From: Parcubacteria group bacterium
GTDB lineage: Bacteria > Patescibacteria > Paceibacteria > UBA9973 > UBA2103
Assembly (NCBI GenBank): GCA_028286605.1
Contig: JAQBRE010000002.1
Coordinates: forward strand, 186,001-250,000
Direction of reading: 5' to 3'
DNA: 64,000 bases
In this document: positions 50,754 to 58,754 of the stretch, one piece after another
How the letters are laid out: each line of letters begins with the position of its first letter
How positions within the stretch are numbered: position 1 is the first letter of the stretch
The notes under the pieces: generated by a model
What the model was told of the DNA's origin: nothing
What the model saw: only the letters and a program-made list of their open reading frames with translations
Databases searched by the model: none
Position numbers and translations under genes: made by a program

Positions 50754-52270
50754 TGCGCTTCATCGACTCATTGCTGAATAAAATAACGATGTATCGTGTC
50801 GTGTTGTATGAACTCCTGTTCCTGCTTGCTGCCGCTGCAGTGCTTGGTGTGTTTCATCTGATTCCGTACAGTCCTTTATATATAGGGTATTCAACGCTCG
50901 TTATTCTTGCGGTCTGTTGGATATCGAACAAAGCCTTCGCCTATTTCTTTGATGCTCCGAGCAATCCGGAATCTGCATATATCACTGCGTTCATTCTTGC
51001 GCTCATCATTGCGCCGCCACAGGCATTCGGCGACGCACACTTTTTAATACTTGCAGGCTGGGCTTCTGCATGGGCGATGGCTTCTAAATATATCTTCGCA
51101 ATACAGCGGAAACATCTCTTCAATCCCGCCGCCTTCGGCGTCGTGATGACTGCGCTTTTTTTGAATCAAGGCGCAACGTGGTGGGTGGGAACGTTATGGA
51201 TGCTGCCATTCGTTGTGGTGGGAGGCTTCTTCGTTGCGCGAAAGATACGCCGGTTCGATATGGTGGTCACCTTCGGAATTGCGCTTGTCGCTACGATTCT
51301 AATTCTCGGTACCGGAGGCGGTTCGCTGCATGTCGTACAGCAGGCGCTCTTATATGCGCCCGCGGTATTCTTCGGCACCGTCATGCTGACAGAACCACTC
51401 ACCGCCCCGACCGACCGGTATTGGCGTATTCTCTTCGCGGTGCTCGTCGGCTTCTTGTTCGCTCCTGAAGTGCACATCGGTACGTTCTATCTAACGCCGG
51501 AGCTGGTGCTTCTAGCAGGAAATCTATTCGCATATGTAGTGAGTTCGAAACAGAAGCTCGTGCTTACGCTTAAGGAGCGCATTCCGATAGCGACAGATGC
51601 CTATGAGTTCGTTTTCTCATCCGATCGTGCGCTTACCTTCAAGCCAGGCCAGTATCTTGAATGGACGCAGGCACATTCGCACAGCGACTCGCGCGGCATA
51701 CGTCGTTACTTCACTATCGCTTCTTCGCCGACCGAGAAAGACTTACGTATCGGTGTTAAATTCTACAAGCCTTCAAGCAGTTACAAGAAGGCGTTGTTCG
51801 CACTGCGCCCAGGCGATACCATCGTCGCCTCGCAGCTTGCGGGTGACTTCACTCTACCTAAAGACAAGAAGAAAAAGCTCGTATTCATTGCGGGCGGCAT
51901 AGGTGTCACGCCATTCCGCAGCATGATCCAGTATCTTATAGACAAGAAAGAGCGGCGCGACATCACCCTCATATATTCAAATCGATCGCTGGAGGATACT
52001 GCGTATGTCGAGCTGCTTGGCCAAGCAGAAAGGGAACTGGGTATTGAAACGCTTCCTATATTCAATACGCCGCCTCCGAATGCAGCTCCGGGTGAATTCC
52101 CATCGCTCCTAACGCCTGAAGTGCTCGCCACGGAAGTACCTGATTATCGGGAACGGGAATTTTATCTGTCAGGACCGAACAGCATGGTCAACGCATTCAG
52201 CGATATGCTTGCTAGCATGGGCGTACCGAAGCGACACATCAAGAAGGATTTTTTCCCTGGCTTCGCGTAG
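50750..52270 (+). CDS. NqrB/RnfD-like membrane domain fused to FAD/NAD(P)H reductase
   Basis: 506 residues. The first 260 form about eight helices with NqrB/RnfD features (SNPESAYITAFILALIIAPP, KHLFNPAAFGVVM, VMLTEPLTAPTDR). The rest is a ferredoxin-reductase module: FAD site RRYFTIASSP, NAD(P) site FIAGGIGVTPFRSMI and YLSGPNSMV. There is no 2Fe-2S domain as in NqrF. It should take electrons from NADH or NADPH and pass them through the membrane to the FMN-binding partner encoded two genes up. Confidence 0.87.
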   Translation: MMRFIDSLLNKITMYRVVLYELLFLLAAAAVLGVFHLIPYSPLYIGYSTLVILAVCWISNKAFAYFFDAPSNPESAYITAFILALIIAPPQAFGDAHFLILAGWASAWAMASKYIFAIQRKHLFNPAAFGVVMTALFLNQGATWWVGTLWMLPFVVVGGFFVARKIRRFDMVVTFGIALVATILILGTGGGSLHVVQQALLYAPAVFFGTVMLTEPLTAPTDRYWRILFAVLVGFLFAPEVHIGTFYLTPELVLLAGNLFAYVVSSKQKLVLTLKERIPIATDAYEFVFSSDRALTFKPGQYLEWTQAHSHSDSRGIRRYFTIASSPTEKDLRIGVKFYKPSSSYKKALFALRPGDTIVASQLAGDFTLPKDKKKKLVFIAGGIGVTPFRSMIQYLIDKKERRDITLIYSNRSLEDTAYVELLGQAERELGIETLPIFNTPPPNAAPGEFPSLLTPEVLATEVPDYREREFYLSGPNSMVNAFSDMLASMGVPKRHIKKDFFPGFA

Positions 52271-52285
52271 CTGCGTTGCTCAAAG

Positions 52286-53419
52286 TTATCGAACGGATTC
52301 GTAACCGTTCTTCACGCCGTTCGGTGAGAGAACGAATTGATAGAGCTGCGTTGTGCGGCCCCGGACCGTCCCCGCACAACTGCCAAGATAGTACCGCCAC
52401 ATGCGGTAGAACCGATCATTAAAACGTGCTTCAGTGCCTTTTATTTTTGGCCATGCGGCGACGAAGTTCGCATCCCATGCACAGAGCGTCTTGTCGTAAT
52501 CCGTACCGAAGTTATGCAGGTCTTCGATGATAAAATTTCCGTTCACGGCGCTCGTGATTTCCTTCAGAGAGGGAATCCATCCTCCGGGGAAGATGTACCG
52601 CTCAATCCATGGCTCGGAACCTCCATGGTCATTGCCGCCGATAGTGTGAAGCAGGAACAGGCCTTCAGGCTTTAGGAGCGGGGAAAGAACACGCATGTAT
52701 TCTGCGTGGTTCTTCGGTCCTACGTGCTCGAACATACCGATCGAAACGATGTGATCGAAGTGTCCAGCCTTGAAGTGCTTCGGCAAATCACGGTAATCCA
52801 TGAGACGCAGATCAACCGGCAATCCTTCACAGAGTTTCGTACCATGTACGAGCTGTTCTTCAGAAAGAGTAATGCCGACGACCGTAGCGCCATATTTTTC
52901 TGCTGCGAACTTCGCGAATGAGCCGTAGCCGCAACCGACATCAAGAATTATCTGACCTGCGTTGAGTCCGATCTTCCGGCAGATTAGATCGAGTTTTGCT
53001 TCCTGTGCCTCGGCGAGCGTCGTTGCGTTTGCCCAGTATCCGCACGTATAGACCATTCTTGGATCAAGCATGTTCGCATAGAACTGAGCGGGAAGATCGT
53101 AGTGCTGTTTCGCAACCCGAACGGATCGCGTAATGCTCTGTTGATTCCATAGCTTTTGCGCGAATAAGAAAAGAGTGCCCGTAAGTCCGGAACTGCCTCT
53201 GTCTGCACCGGTGCGAAGCAGACGGTTGAAGAATTCGGGGAGGTCATCACAATCCCAATCACCATCCATATAGCTCTCGCCAAGGCCAAGCGAACCCTCT
53301 AGGGCTACGCGTGAATAGATACGGTCGTTATGAATCTGGATATCGAACGGCCGGTCGCCGTTGATATCGATGCCTGCCTTTTCAAGAGGGGACGTAACCA
53401 TCCGTTGCAGCATTTTCAT
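52286..53419 (-). CDS. cfa: Cyclopropane-fatty-acyl-phospholipid synthase family methyltransferase
   Basis: 377 residues, full length. An N-terminal lipid-binding part (GLGESYMDGDWDCDDL) is followed by a SAM methyltransferase core: HYDLPAQFYANMLD, YTCGYW, ILDVGCGYGSF, GITLSEEQ, SIGMFEHVGPKNH and the YIFPGGWIPSL block. It adds a methylene bridge to unsaturated acyl chains in membrane lipids. TATAGA ends 7 bases before the ATG. No fatty acid synthesis genes are in the window. Confidence 0.94.
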   Translation of the reverse strand: MKMLQRMVTSPLEKAGIDINGDRPFDIQIHNDRIYSRVALEGSLGLGESYMDGDWDCDDLPEFFNRLLRTGADRGSSGLTGTLFLFAQKLWNQQSITRSVRVAKQHYDLPAQFYANMLDPRMVYTCGYWANATTLAEAQEAKLDLICRKIGLNAGQIILDVGCGYGSFAKFAAEKYGATVVGITLSEEQLVHGTKLCEGLPVDLRLMDYRDLPKHFKAGHFDHIVSIGMFEHVGPKNHAEYMRVLSPLLKPEGLFLLHTIGGNDHGGSEPWIERYIFPGGWIPSLKEITSAVNGNFIIEDLHNFGTDYDKTLCAWDANFVAAWPKIKGTEARFNDRFYRMWRYYLGSCAGTVRGRTTQLYQFVLSPNGVKNGYESVR

Positions 53420-53526
53420 AGTGATATCTATACCACTTTATTCTAAACTTACAATGAGGATATTCTCTTGGTGCAGCCACACATGATTCACCCCTTTCTA
53501 ACTCAAAAGGTCTATACTTTATTCAT

Positions 53527-54288
53527 ATGGAACTACTTATCACCCTCGTCGCTATTATCGTCATCTTGGCCGGACTTTCATTACGTGTCGTGAAGGAATA
53601 CGATCGCGGCGTCATCTTCTTTCTGGGGAAGGTAACCGGTGTGCGCGGCCCTGGGCTCATCATCCTTATTCCCATCCTTGAACGAATGACGAAGGTGACG
53701 CTCCGCACCATCACGATGAACATCCCTTCGCAAAAGATAATCACGAAGGATAACGTCTCAATCGATATCGCTGCAGTGGCATACTTTCACATCGTTGATC
53801 CGACGAAGTCAGTCGTCGCTATCGAGAACGTATACGACGCAGTGAATCAGATCAGCCAGACGACGGTACGAAATGTCGTGGGGCAATTCCAGCTGGACCA
53901 GCTGCTTTCGCAGACGAGCGATATCAACACGCAGATCAAGGAAGTCATCGATACGCACACCGAACCCTGGGGCGTCGAAGTAACGGCAGTAGAAATTAAA
54001 GACATTACGCTTCCTGATAACATGCAGCGCGCGATGGCGAAGGAGGCAGAAGCAGAACGCGAACGCCGTGCGAAGATCGTCGCTGCAGAAGGCGAATTCC
54101 AGGCAGCAGTAAAGCTGGGCGAGGCCGCAGACATCATGGCGCTTCATCCGGTTGCTCTTCAGCTTCGTACGCTTCAGACCATGGCAGAAATAAGCGTGGA
54201 GAAGAATTCAACCATTATCTTTCCCGCGCAATTCATGACCACCGTGCAGGAAGCGATGAAGATGATGGGTGCGGATGCGCACAAGTAA
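53527..54288 (+). CDS. SPFH/stomatin-like (slipin) membrane protein
   Basis: 253 residues: one N-terminal membrane helix (about 2-20), SPFH domain (GVIFFLGKVTGVRGPGLIILIPILE, DNVSIDIAAVAYFHI, AIENVYDAVNQISQTTVRNVVGQ) and a coiled coil rich in Glu/Ala/Arg (about 170-200). Forms large membrane scaffolds. Slipins are often paired with NfeD proteases; none is next to it here. TATACT ends 8 bases before the ATG. Confidence 0.92.
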   Translation: MELLITLVAIIVILAGLSLRVVKEYDRGVIFFLGKVTGVRGPGLIILIPILERMTKVTLRTITMNIPSQKIITKDNVSIDIAAVAYFHIVDPTKSVVAIENVYDAVNQISQTTVRNVVGQFQLDQLLSQTSDINTQIKEVIDTHTEPWGVEVTAVEIKDITLPDNMQRAMAKEAEAERERRAKIVAAEGEFQAAVKLGEAADIMALHPVALQLRTLQTMAEISVEKNSTIIFPAQFMTTVQEAMKMMGADAHK

Positions 54289-54307
54289 AGATAAAGCAAA
54301 GCAAAAC

Positions 54308-54345
54308 AAAAGAGGGATGCGCGAAGCGCATCCCTCTTTTGTTAC
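54308..54345. terminator. Bidirectional intrinsic terminator
   Basis: A 15-base-pair stem AAAAGAGGGATGCGC / GCGCATCCCTCTTTT with loop GAA, between the convergent slipin and DUF5666-like genes. Confidence 0.9.
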
Positions 54346-54382
54346 TCGTCGTGCCCGCTGCCTTACCAGCGCTCTCTTTAAA

Positions 54383-55177
54383 TTAGAAGAATGAGAATAT
54401 CTTTTTGAAGAAACCGCCGATGCCACCAAGAATGCCACTCATACCCGTATCACTGGTGTTCGTTGCTCCTTGTGTCTTCTGGCCCTGATCAATAACGGCA
54501 GTCGCCGTTACGTTCTGTCCGCTGACGGTTCCTTGTACAAGAACGCTGTCGCCGGAAAGAACCGCGCTAATGGTTGACGTTGCACTCTTCACCATGACCG
54601 TCGCATTCGTCGCGTCGATCGTGTAGGGATTACCGCCACTGTTCGTGACCGTGAGCGTGGAACCGCTTACTGTAGAGACCGTCCCGCCGATAACCGGCTT
54701 GCCGTCTCCTTTGAATGCGCCCATACCAGCCATGCCTGCACCGCCCTTGCCCATCGTGCCGCCGGCTGGGATGCCGTCCATGATGGCTGTTGCTGTAACA
54801 TTCGAGCCGCTGACCGTTCCTTGAACGGAAACGCGATCACCAACAGTAATCACGCCGATCGATGACGCTGCGCCTGTCTTCGTTACAGTCGCGCCGCTTG
54901 CGTCAACCGTGTAGGTTGTTGAGGTGCTTGCGGTTGCCGTTCCGCCTGTGGTGGAAGGCTTGCCGCGCATCATGCTCGTAACCGTAATGGTTGAGCCGCT
55001 GATGCTTGCGACCGTTCCGAAGACCCCGGGGCGCGTCATGTGCTGGCCGTTCTGGCCACTCCATGCGCCCGTTGCTGCGCTCGTGCTTGTGGTGGCAGCT
55101 AGCGCAGGAAGTGCGGCTACCGAACCAGCTAGCATCGTCGCTGCGACGACGAAAGTTATATAAGATATTCGTTGCAT
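54383..55177 (-). CDS. Secreted protein with two DUF5666-like beta domains
   Basis: 264 residues: signal peptide (about 5-27, ending PALAA), then two similar beta domains of about 75 residues. Each has the pattern GTVxxISGSTxTVTS, YTxDAxxATV, a GDxVxVQGTVSG strand and NVTATAxxD. A short amphipathic FFKKIFSFF closes the protein. A Met/Gly-rich linker (GKGGAGMAGMG) separates the domains. Function unknown. TACATT ends 7 bases before the ATG. Confidence 0.78.
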   Translation of the reverse strand: MQRISYITFVVAATMLAGSVAALPALAATTSTSAATGAWSGQNGQHMTRPGVFGTVASISGSTITVTSMMRGKPSTTGGTATASTSTTYTVDASGATVTKTGAASSIGVITVGDRVSVQGTVSGSNVTATAIMDGIPAGGTMGKGGAGMAGMGAFKGDGKPVIGGTVSTVSGSTLTVTNSGGNPYTIDATNATVMVKSATSTISAVLSGDSVLVQGTVSGQNVTATAVIDQGQKTQGATNTSDTGMSGILGGIGGFFKKIFSFF

Positions 55178-55282
55178 AAGTAGGAATGTATGTGACTAAC
55201 GAGGCACCGCCTCTGTACAGACTACGTGCGTACGGCGGGTACTGTTGCAAATCTTCATGAATATATAGTTGAATAGGATTTC

Positions 55283-55507
55283 ATGGCGTATCCTTATGGG
55301 GTGAAAGACACTGTCCGTAACACGGTATATGAGCTGCGCACGAACCAGGCAATTACTCAGGAAGCGCTTGCTGAAGCGCTTAGCGTGAGCCGTCAGACGG
55401 TTATCGCTATCGAACGCGGCAACTATGCTCCGTCTATACTGCTTGCGCTAAAAATCAGTGCATTTTTCAAGCTGCCTGTAGAAAAAATATTCACCATCCA
55501 TGACTAA
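55283..55507 (+). CDS. XRE-family helix-turn-helix regulator
   Basis: 74 residues, a lone HTH domain (TQEALAEALSVSRQTVIAIERGNYAPS) like small regulators of the YgzD/YozG group, which usually control the membrane protein gene next to them. It overlaps the next gene by 8 bases. It diverges from the DUF5666-like gene, and the shared 105-base gap may hold its operator. Confidence 0.9.
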   Translation: MAYPYGVKDTVRNTVYELRTNQAITQEALAEALSVSRQTVIAIERGNYAPSILLALKISAFFKLPVEKIFTIHD

Positions 55508-55862
55508 GACTTTCATATCACTCCTGTGCGCGTTCGTCATTATCGCGTTAGTGTTGCTTCTTCTGAATCCTTTGCATATGTGGATGCCGGATATGGTTCA
55601 CATGACCGTTGAAGTTTCATTGCTGGCCGTGTTCGGGATCTTCGCCGCATTCGTACTGGGCGAACAGGGTGGCGATGAACGAGAACAGGCGCACCGCATG
55701 TTCTCAGGAAGAACTGCATTCCTTTCCGGCGCGCTCATACTGGTTGCTGGCATTGCCTATGAAGGATATCGGGGTTCAGTTGATCCGTGGCTGGTGCTTG
55801 CTTTGGCAATAATGCTCGTGATGAAAATCCTCGCGCACAGCTACAGCGATTGGCGTCGATAG
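55500..55862 (+). CDS. Membrane protein paired with XRE regulator
   Basis: 120 residues with four helices (about 5-25, 37-55, 72-90 and 95-112) and a soluble loop LGEQGGDEREQAHRMFSGR between helices 2 and 3. The GxDERE pattern resembles DUF2178-type proteins that are often encoded with small XRE regulators. Function unknown. Confidence 0.7.
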   Translation: MTKTFISLLCAFVIIALVLLLLNPLHMWMPDMVHMTVEVSLLAVFGIFAAFVLGEQGGDEREQAHRMFSGRTAFLSGALILVAGIAYEGYRGSVDPWLVLALAIMLVMKILAHSYSDWRR

Positions 55863-55926
55863 ATGGTGGGGATAAGTATGTAAAGTACACTTTACATTCG
55901 TTCATAACCCGCTACCATACCTATAT

Positions 55927-57711
55927 ATGACACTCCTACTCATTTCCTTTATTGCTGGCCTGCTTACCGTTCTTGCGCCCTGCGTGCTGCCGTTGCTACC
56001 AGTGATAGTGGGGGAATCAGTAACCGGAAAGCCGAGCATGAAGCGTGCGATCGTCACGATCCTTTCGCTCGCCGTCTCGCTCTTCGCCTTCACGTTCATA
56101 CTGAAAGTTTCTACCGCATTCATAAACGTGCCGCCGCAGGTGTGGTCATACATATCAGGCGGATTGCTCATCGCGTTCGGTATCATTTCTCTCTTTCCGA
56201 ATCTGTGGGACAATCTTCTGTTCGTGAACAAGATGAATCGCGATGCGAATAAGGCGATAGGGCAGGGATATCTGAAGAAAAGCATCTGGGGGGACATCAT
56301 CGTAGGTGCGGCGCTCGGCCCGGTGTTCTCTAGCTGCAGTCCGACGTACTTTTTAATATTGGCGACCGTGCTTCCGGTGAGCCTTGCGCTCGGCGCCGTG
56401 TATCTGACGGTGTACATCGTTGGGCTTTGCTTGTCGCTTCTTGCTATCGCGCTGCTTGGCCAGAAGCTCGTTACGAAACTCGGCGTCGCATCTGATCCGA
56501 ACGGCTGGTTCAAGCGCGGCATCGGCATCATCTTCCTTATAATAGGTATCGCTATCGTGTTCGGCATCGATAAGACCGTTGAAGCGGATCTGCTTGCACA
56601 TGCCGGCGCTCTTGATGTGACGCAGATAGAGCAGAAGCTTCTTATCGACCGTGCGGCGCAAAGCGATGCGAATGCAACCGGCACGCTCGGCATGGGAAGT
56701 ACCACCGGCATCACCGCAACCTCAACGGCTTCAGCGATAACGGAAGCGTTGAAAGCGGCGCGGTATAAGAAAGCGCCTGAGCTCGCTCATCCGGACGCAT
56801 ATCTCAACACGGGTGGCCTTCCTATAACGCTTGCGCAATATCGCGGGAAGGATGTCGTGCTCGTAGACTTCTGGACGTACAGCTGCATAAACTGTCAGCG
56901 CACGCTGCCGTATCTCACGACATGGTATGGAAAGTATAAGGATCAGGGTCTCGTCATCATCGGCGTGCACACGCCGGAGTTCGCGTTCGAGCATTTGCAG
57001 TCGAATGTCGCAGACGCGCTCAAGCGCTTCGGCATCACGTATCCCGTCGTGCTCGATAACGAATACGCAACATGGAATGCCTTCGGGAATCAGTTCTGGC
57101 CGCGCGATTACCTGATAGATATCGATGGCTACATCGTGTATGACCACTCAGGAGAAGGGGATTATGCGGCAACGGAAACGGCAATTCAGAAAGCGCTCGC
57201 GGAGCGAGCGCAGCGCCTGAAGACCGGTGCGATGATTCCAACCACAACCAGCAGCGTGGCAGCAGCGACTGCTACGGGTGTCGGCAGTCCAGAAACATAC
57301 TTCGGTGCATCGCGTAATCAATATCTTGCGAACGGCGAACCTTCTAATCCAGACACTCAGACGCTTACACTTCCCGCAGACTTCCTTCCGAACGCGCTCT
57401 ACCTGGGTGGCGTATGGGACTTCGCTCTTGAATATGCGACTGCGCACGACGGCGACGATATCGTGTATCGCTATAGTTCGAAAGAAGTATATGTCGTGGC
57501 GAGCGCTAACAGTCCGGTAACCGTTGATGTTATGCAGGACGGAAAGCCGATAGGCGCTGCCGCAGGCAGCGACGTATCTGCACAAGGGATCCTCACCATC
57601 GGCTCAAGCCGTCTGTATAAGATCGTTAGCAACCCTGCTCCGGGTGACCACGTTCTTGAACTGAAGGTGCACGGAAACGGTGCACAGTTCTATACCTTCA
57701 CCTTCGGGTAG
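55927..57711 (+). CDS. DipZ-like fusion: CcdA membrane domain, thioredoxin domain and C-terminal beta domain
   Basis: 594 residues. A CcdA/DsbD-like membrane domain (about 1-220, LLTVLAPCVLPLLPVIVGES and GPVFSSCSPTYF with the two electron-carrying cysteines), a TlpA-like thioredoxin domain (about 290-430) with SCINC (Cys320/Cys323) and a beta domain (about 440-594). This matches the mycobacterial DipZ layout. It carries electrons from cytoplasmic thioredoxin outward, opposing the DsbA/VKOR system at 42.9-44.9 kb. TACCAT ends 8 bases before the ATG. Confidence 0.9.
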   Translation: MTLLLISFIAGLLTVLAPCVLPLLPVIVGESVTGKPSMKRAIVTILSLAVSLFAFTFILKVSTAFINVPPQVWSYISGGLLIAFGIISLFPNLWDNLLFVNKMNRDANKAIGQGYLKKSIWGDIIVGAALGPVFSSCSPTYFLILATVLPVSLALGAVYLTVYIVGLCLSLLAIALLGQKLVTKLGVASDPNGWFKRGIGIIFLIIGIAIVFGIDKTVEADLLAHAGALDVTQIEQKLLIDRAAQSDANATGTLGMGSTTGITATSTASAITEALKAARYKKAPELAHPDAYLNTGGLPITLAQYRGKDVVLVDFWTYSCINCQRTLPYLTTWYGKYKDQGLVIIGVHTPEFAFEHLQSNVADALKRFGITYPVVLDNEYATWNAFGNQFWPRDYLIDIDGYIVYDHSGEGDYAATETAIQKALAERAQRLKTGAMIPTTTSSVAAATATGVGSPETYFGASRNQYLANGEPSNPDTQTLTLPADFLPNALYLGGVWDFALEYATAHDGDDIVYRYSSKEVYVVASANSPVTVDVMQDGKPIGAAAGSDVSAQGILTIGSSRLYKIVSNPAPGDHVLELKVHGNGAQFYTFTFG

Positions 57712-57736
57712 CGTGACCGTAGACTATACTGAATAG

Positions 57737-58279
57737 ATGATTTCCCAGAAAGGGTTCACTCTTATCGAGCTTCTCGTCGTTATCGCGATCATCGGCATAC
57801 TTTCCAGCATCGTGCTTTCTTCGCTGAATACCGCTCGCACGAAAGGGACTGACGCAGCAGTGAAATCGAATCTCGATCAGGCGCGTACGCAGGCAGAGCT
57901 GTTCTATTCGACGAATGGAGATTCTTATAACAATGGCACGAATGATGTTTGTGCCGTGGGTGCGCTCGCGCTTCGTGATGCATGGATACCTCAAGAAGCT
58001 GGAAAATTACTTGCCTTCGTCGGGTTACCTCCCGGCACGGTGAAGGGAATCAACAGCTTCGTTCTTGCTGCTGCACAATCCGCGGGGCTAGCAACTGTTT
58101 CGTTAAATGCTGCAGGCGGGCCTGGTGTCGCGCTCTGTAATAGTTCAGCGACCGCGTGGGCAGCGGAAGTTCCCCTCAAGACCGCAGGTGCAGGATTCTT
58201 CTGTGTCGATAACACCGGTATCGCGAGTACTTCGCCGACGACCAAGATCTCAACCGCTGCGGACCGTTCCTGCTTGTAA
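57737..58279 (+). CDS. Type IV pilin 4, outside the main locus
   Basis: 180 residues: QKGFTLIELLVVIAIIGILSS with Glu5, the NTARTKGTDAAVKSNLDQARTQAELFY stretch shared with pilins 1-3, and a head with four cysteines. It lies 26 kb from the main pilin genes, with its own TATACT 6 bases before the ATG. An alternative pilin subunit with separate control is likely. Confidence 0.92.
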   Translation: MISQKGFTLIELLVVIAIIGILSSIVLSSLNTARTKGTDAAVKSNLDQARTQAELFYSTNGDSYNNGTNDVCAVGALALRDAWIPQEAGKLLAFVGLPPGTVKGINSFVLAAAQSAGLATVSLNAAGGPGVALCNSSATAWAAEVPLKTAGAGFFCVDNTGIASTSPTTKISTAADRSCL

Positions 58280-58732
58280 GCGCTTCAGCACGATCTGGTA
58301 TTCACGCCAGACGAAATACATCACGATGAGATCGAACACAGTTATGCCGATTACGATGATCGAGTCGCCGTTGAGTATCTGGTAAATCTGATACAGCACG
58401 AATCCACCCATTACTAGGAGCAGCGATGGATATGCCCAGAGCTTGTTCAGGAGGAGCGCACTGATAAGCACGGCCTTCACGATACCTCGTATGAAAAGAT
58501 ATCCTGCGACGAAAAGTAGGGTGTCTGGAGTATAGCTCCCAACCTGGTCGAGCAGCTCTGCTCCGATGGAACCGAGTGGAAGGTTTGTTATGAGCGCAGA
58601 TGCCAGCTCGTAGATTTTCGCAGACGGGACAAAGAGAATCGCGATGCCGGAGAGAACTTCGATGATCGAGATAGCGCCCTTAAGAAGGATCGTGATGAGG
58701 AATCCTTCGTATATCATTTTTTCTTCTTGCAT
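58250..58732 (-). CDS. DUF2127-like membrane protein 2
   Basis: 160 residues from the ATG at 58732 (MQEEKMIYEGFLITILLKG). Same blocks as paralogue 1: ILLKGAISIIEVLSGIAIL, LFIRGIVKAVLISALLLNKLWAYP and VLYQIYQI. Its 3' end overlaps pilin 4 by 30 bases (convergent). It shares a symmetric promoter element with the divergent histidine kinase. Confidence 0.83.
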   Translation of the reverse strand: MQEEKMIYEGFLITILLKGAISIIEVLSGIAILFVPSAKIYELASALITNLPLGSIGAELLDQVGSYTPDTLLFVAGYLFIRGIVKAVLISALLLNKLWAYPSLLLVMGGFVLYQIYQILNGDSIIVIGITVFDLIVMYFVWREYQIVLKRLQAGTVRSG

Positions 58733-58738
58733 AGAGGA

Positions 58739-58748
58739 CAGTATACTG
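58739..58748. promoter_or_regulatory. Symmetric bidirectional -10 element
   Basis: The palindrome CAGTATACTG contains TATACT on both strands. On each side exactly 7 bases separate the hexamer from an ATG: the histidine kinase at 58755 (+) and the DUF2127 gene at 58732 (-). RNA polymerase could use it in only one direction at a time. Confidence 0.7.
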
Positions 58749-58754
58749 TACGTA

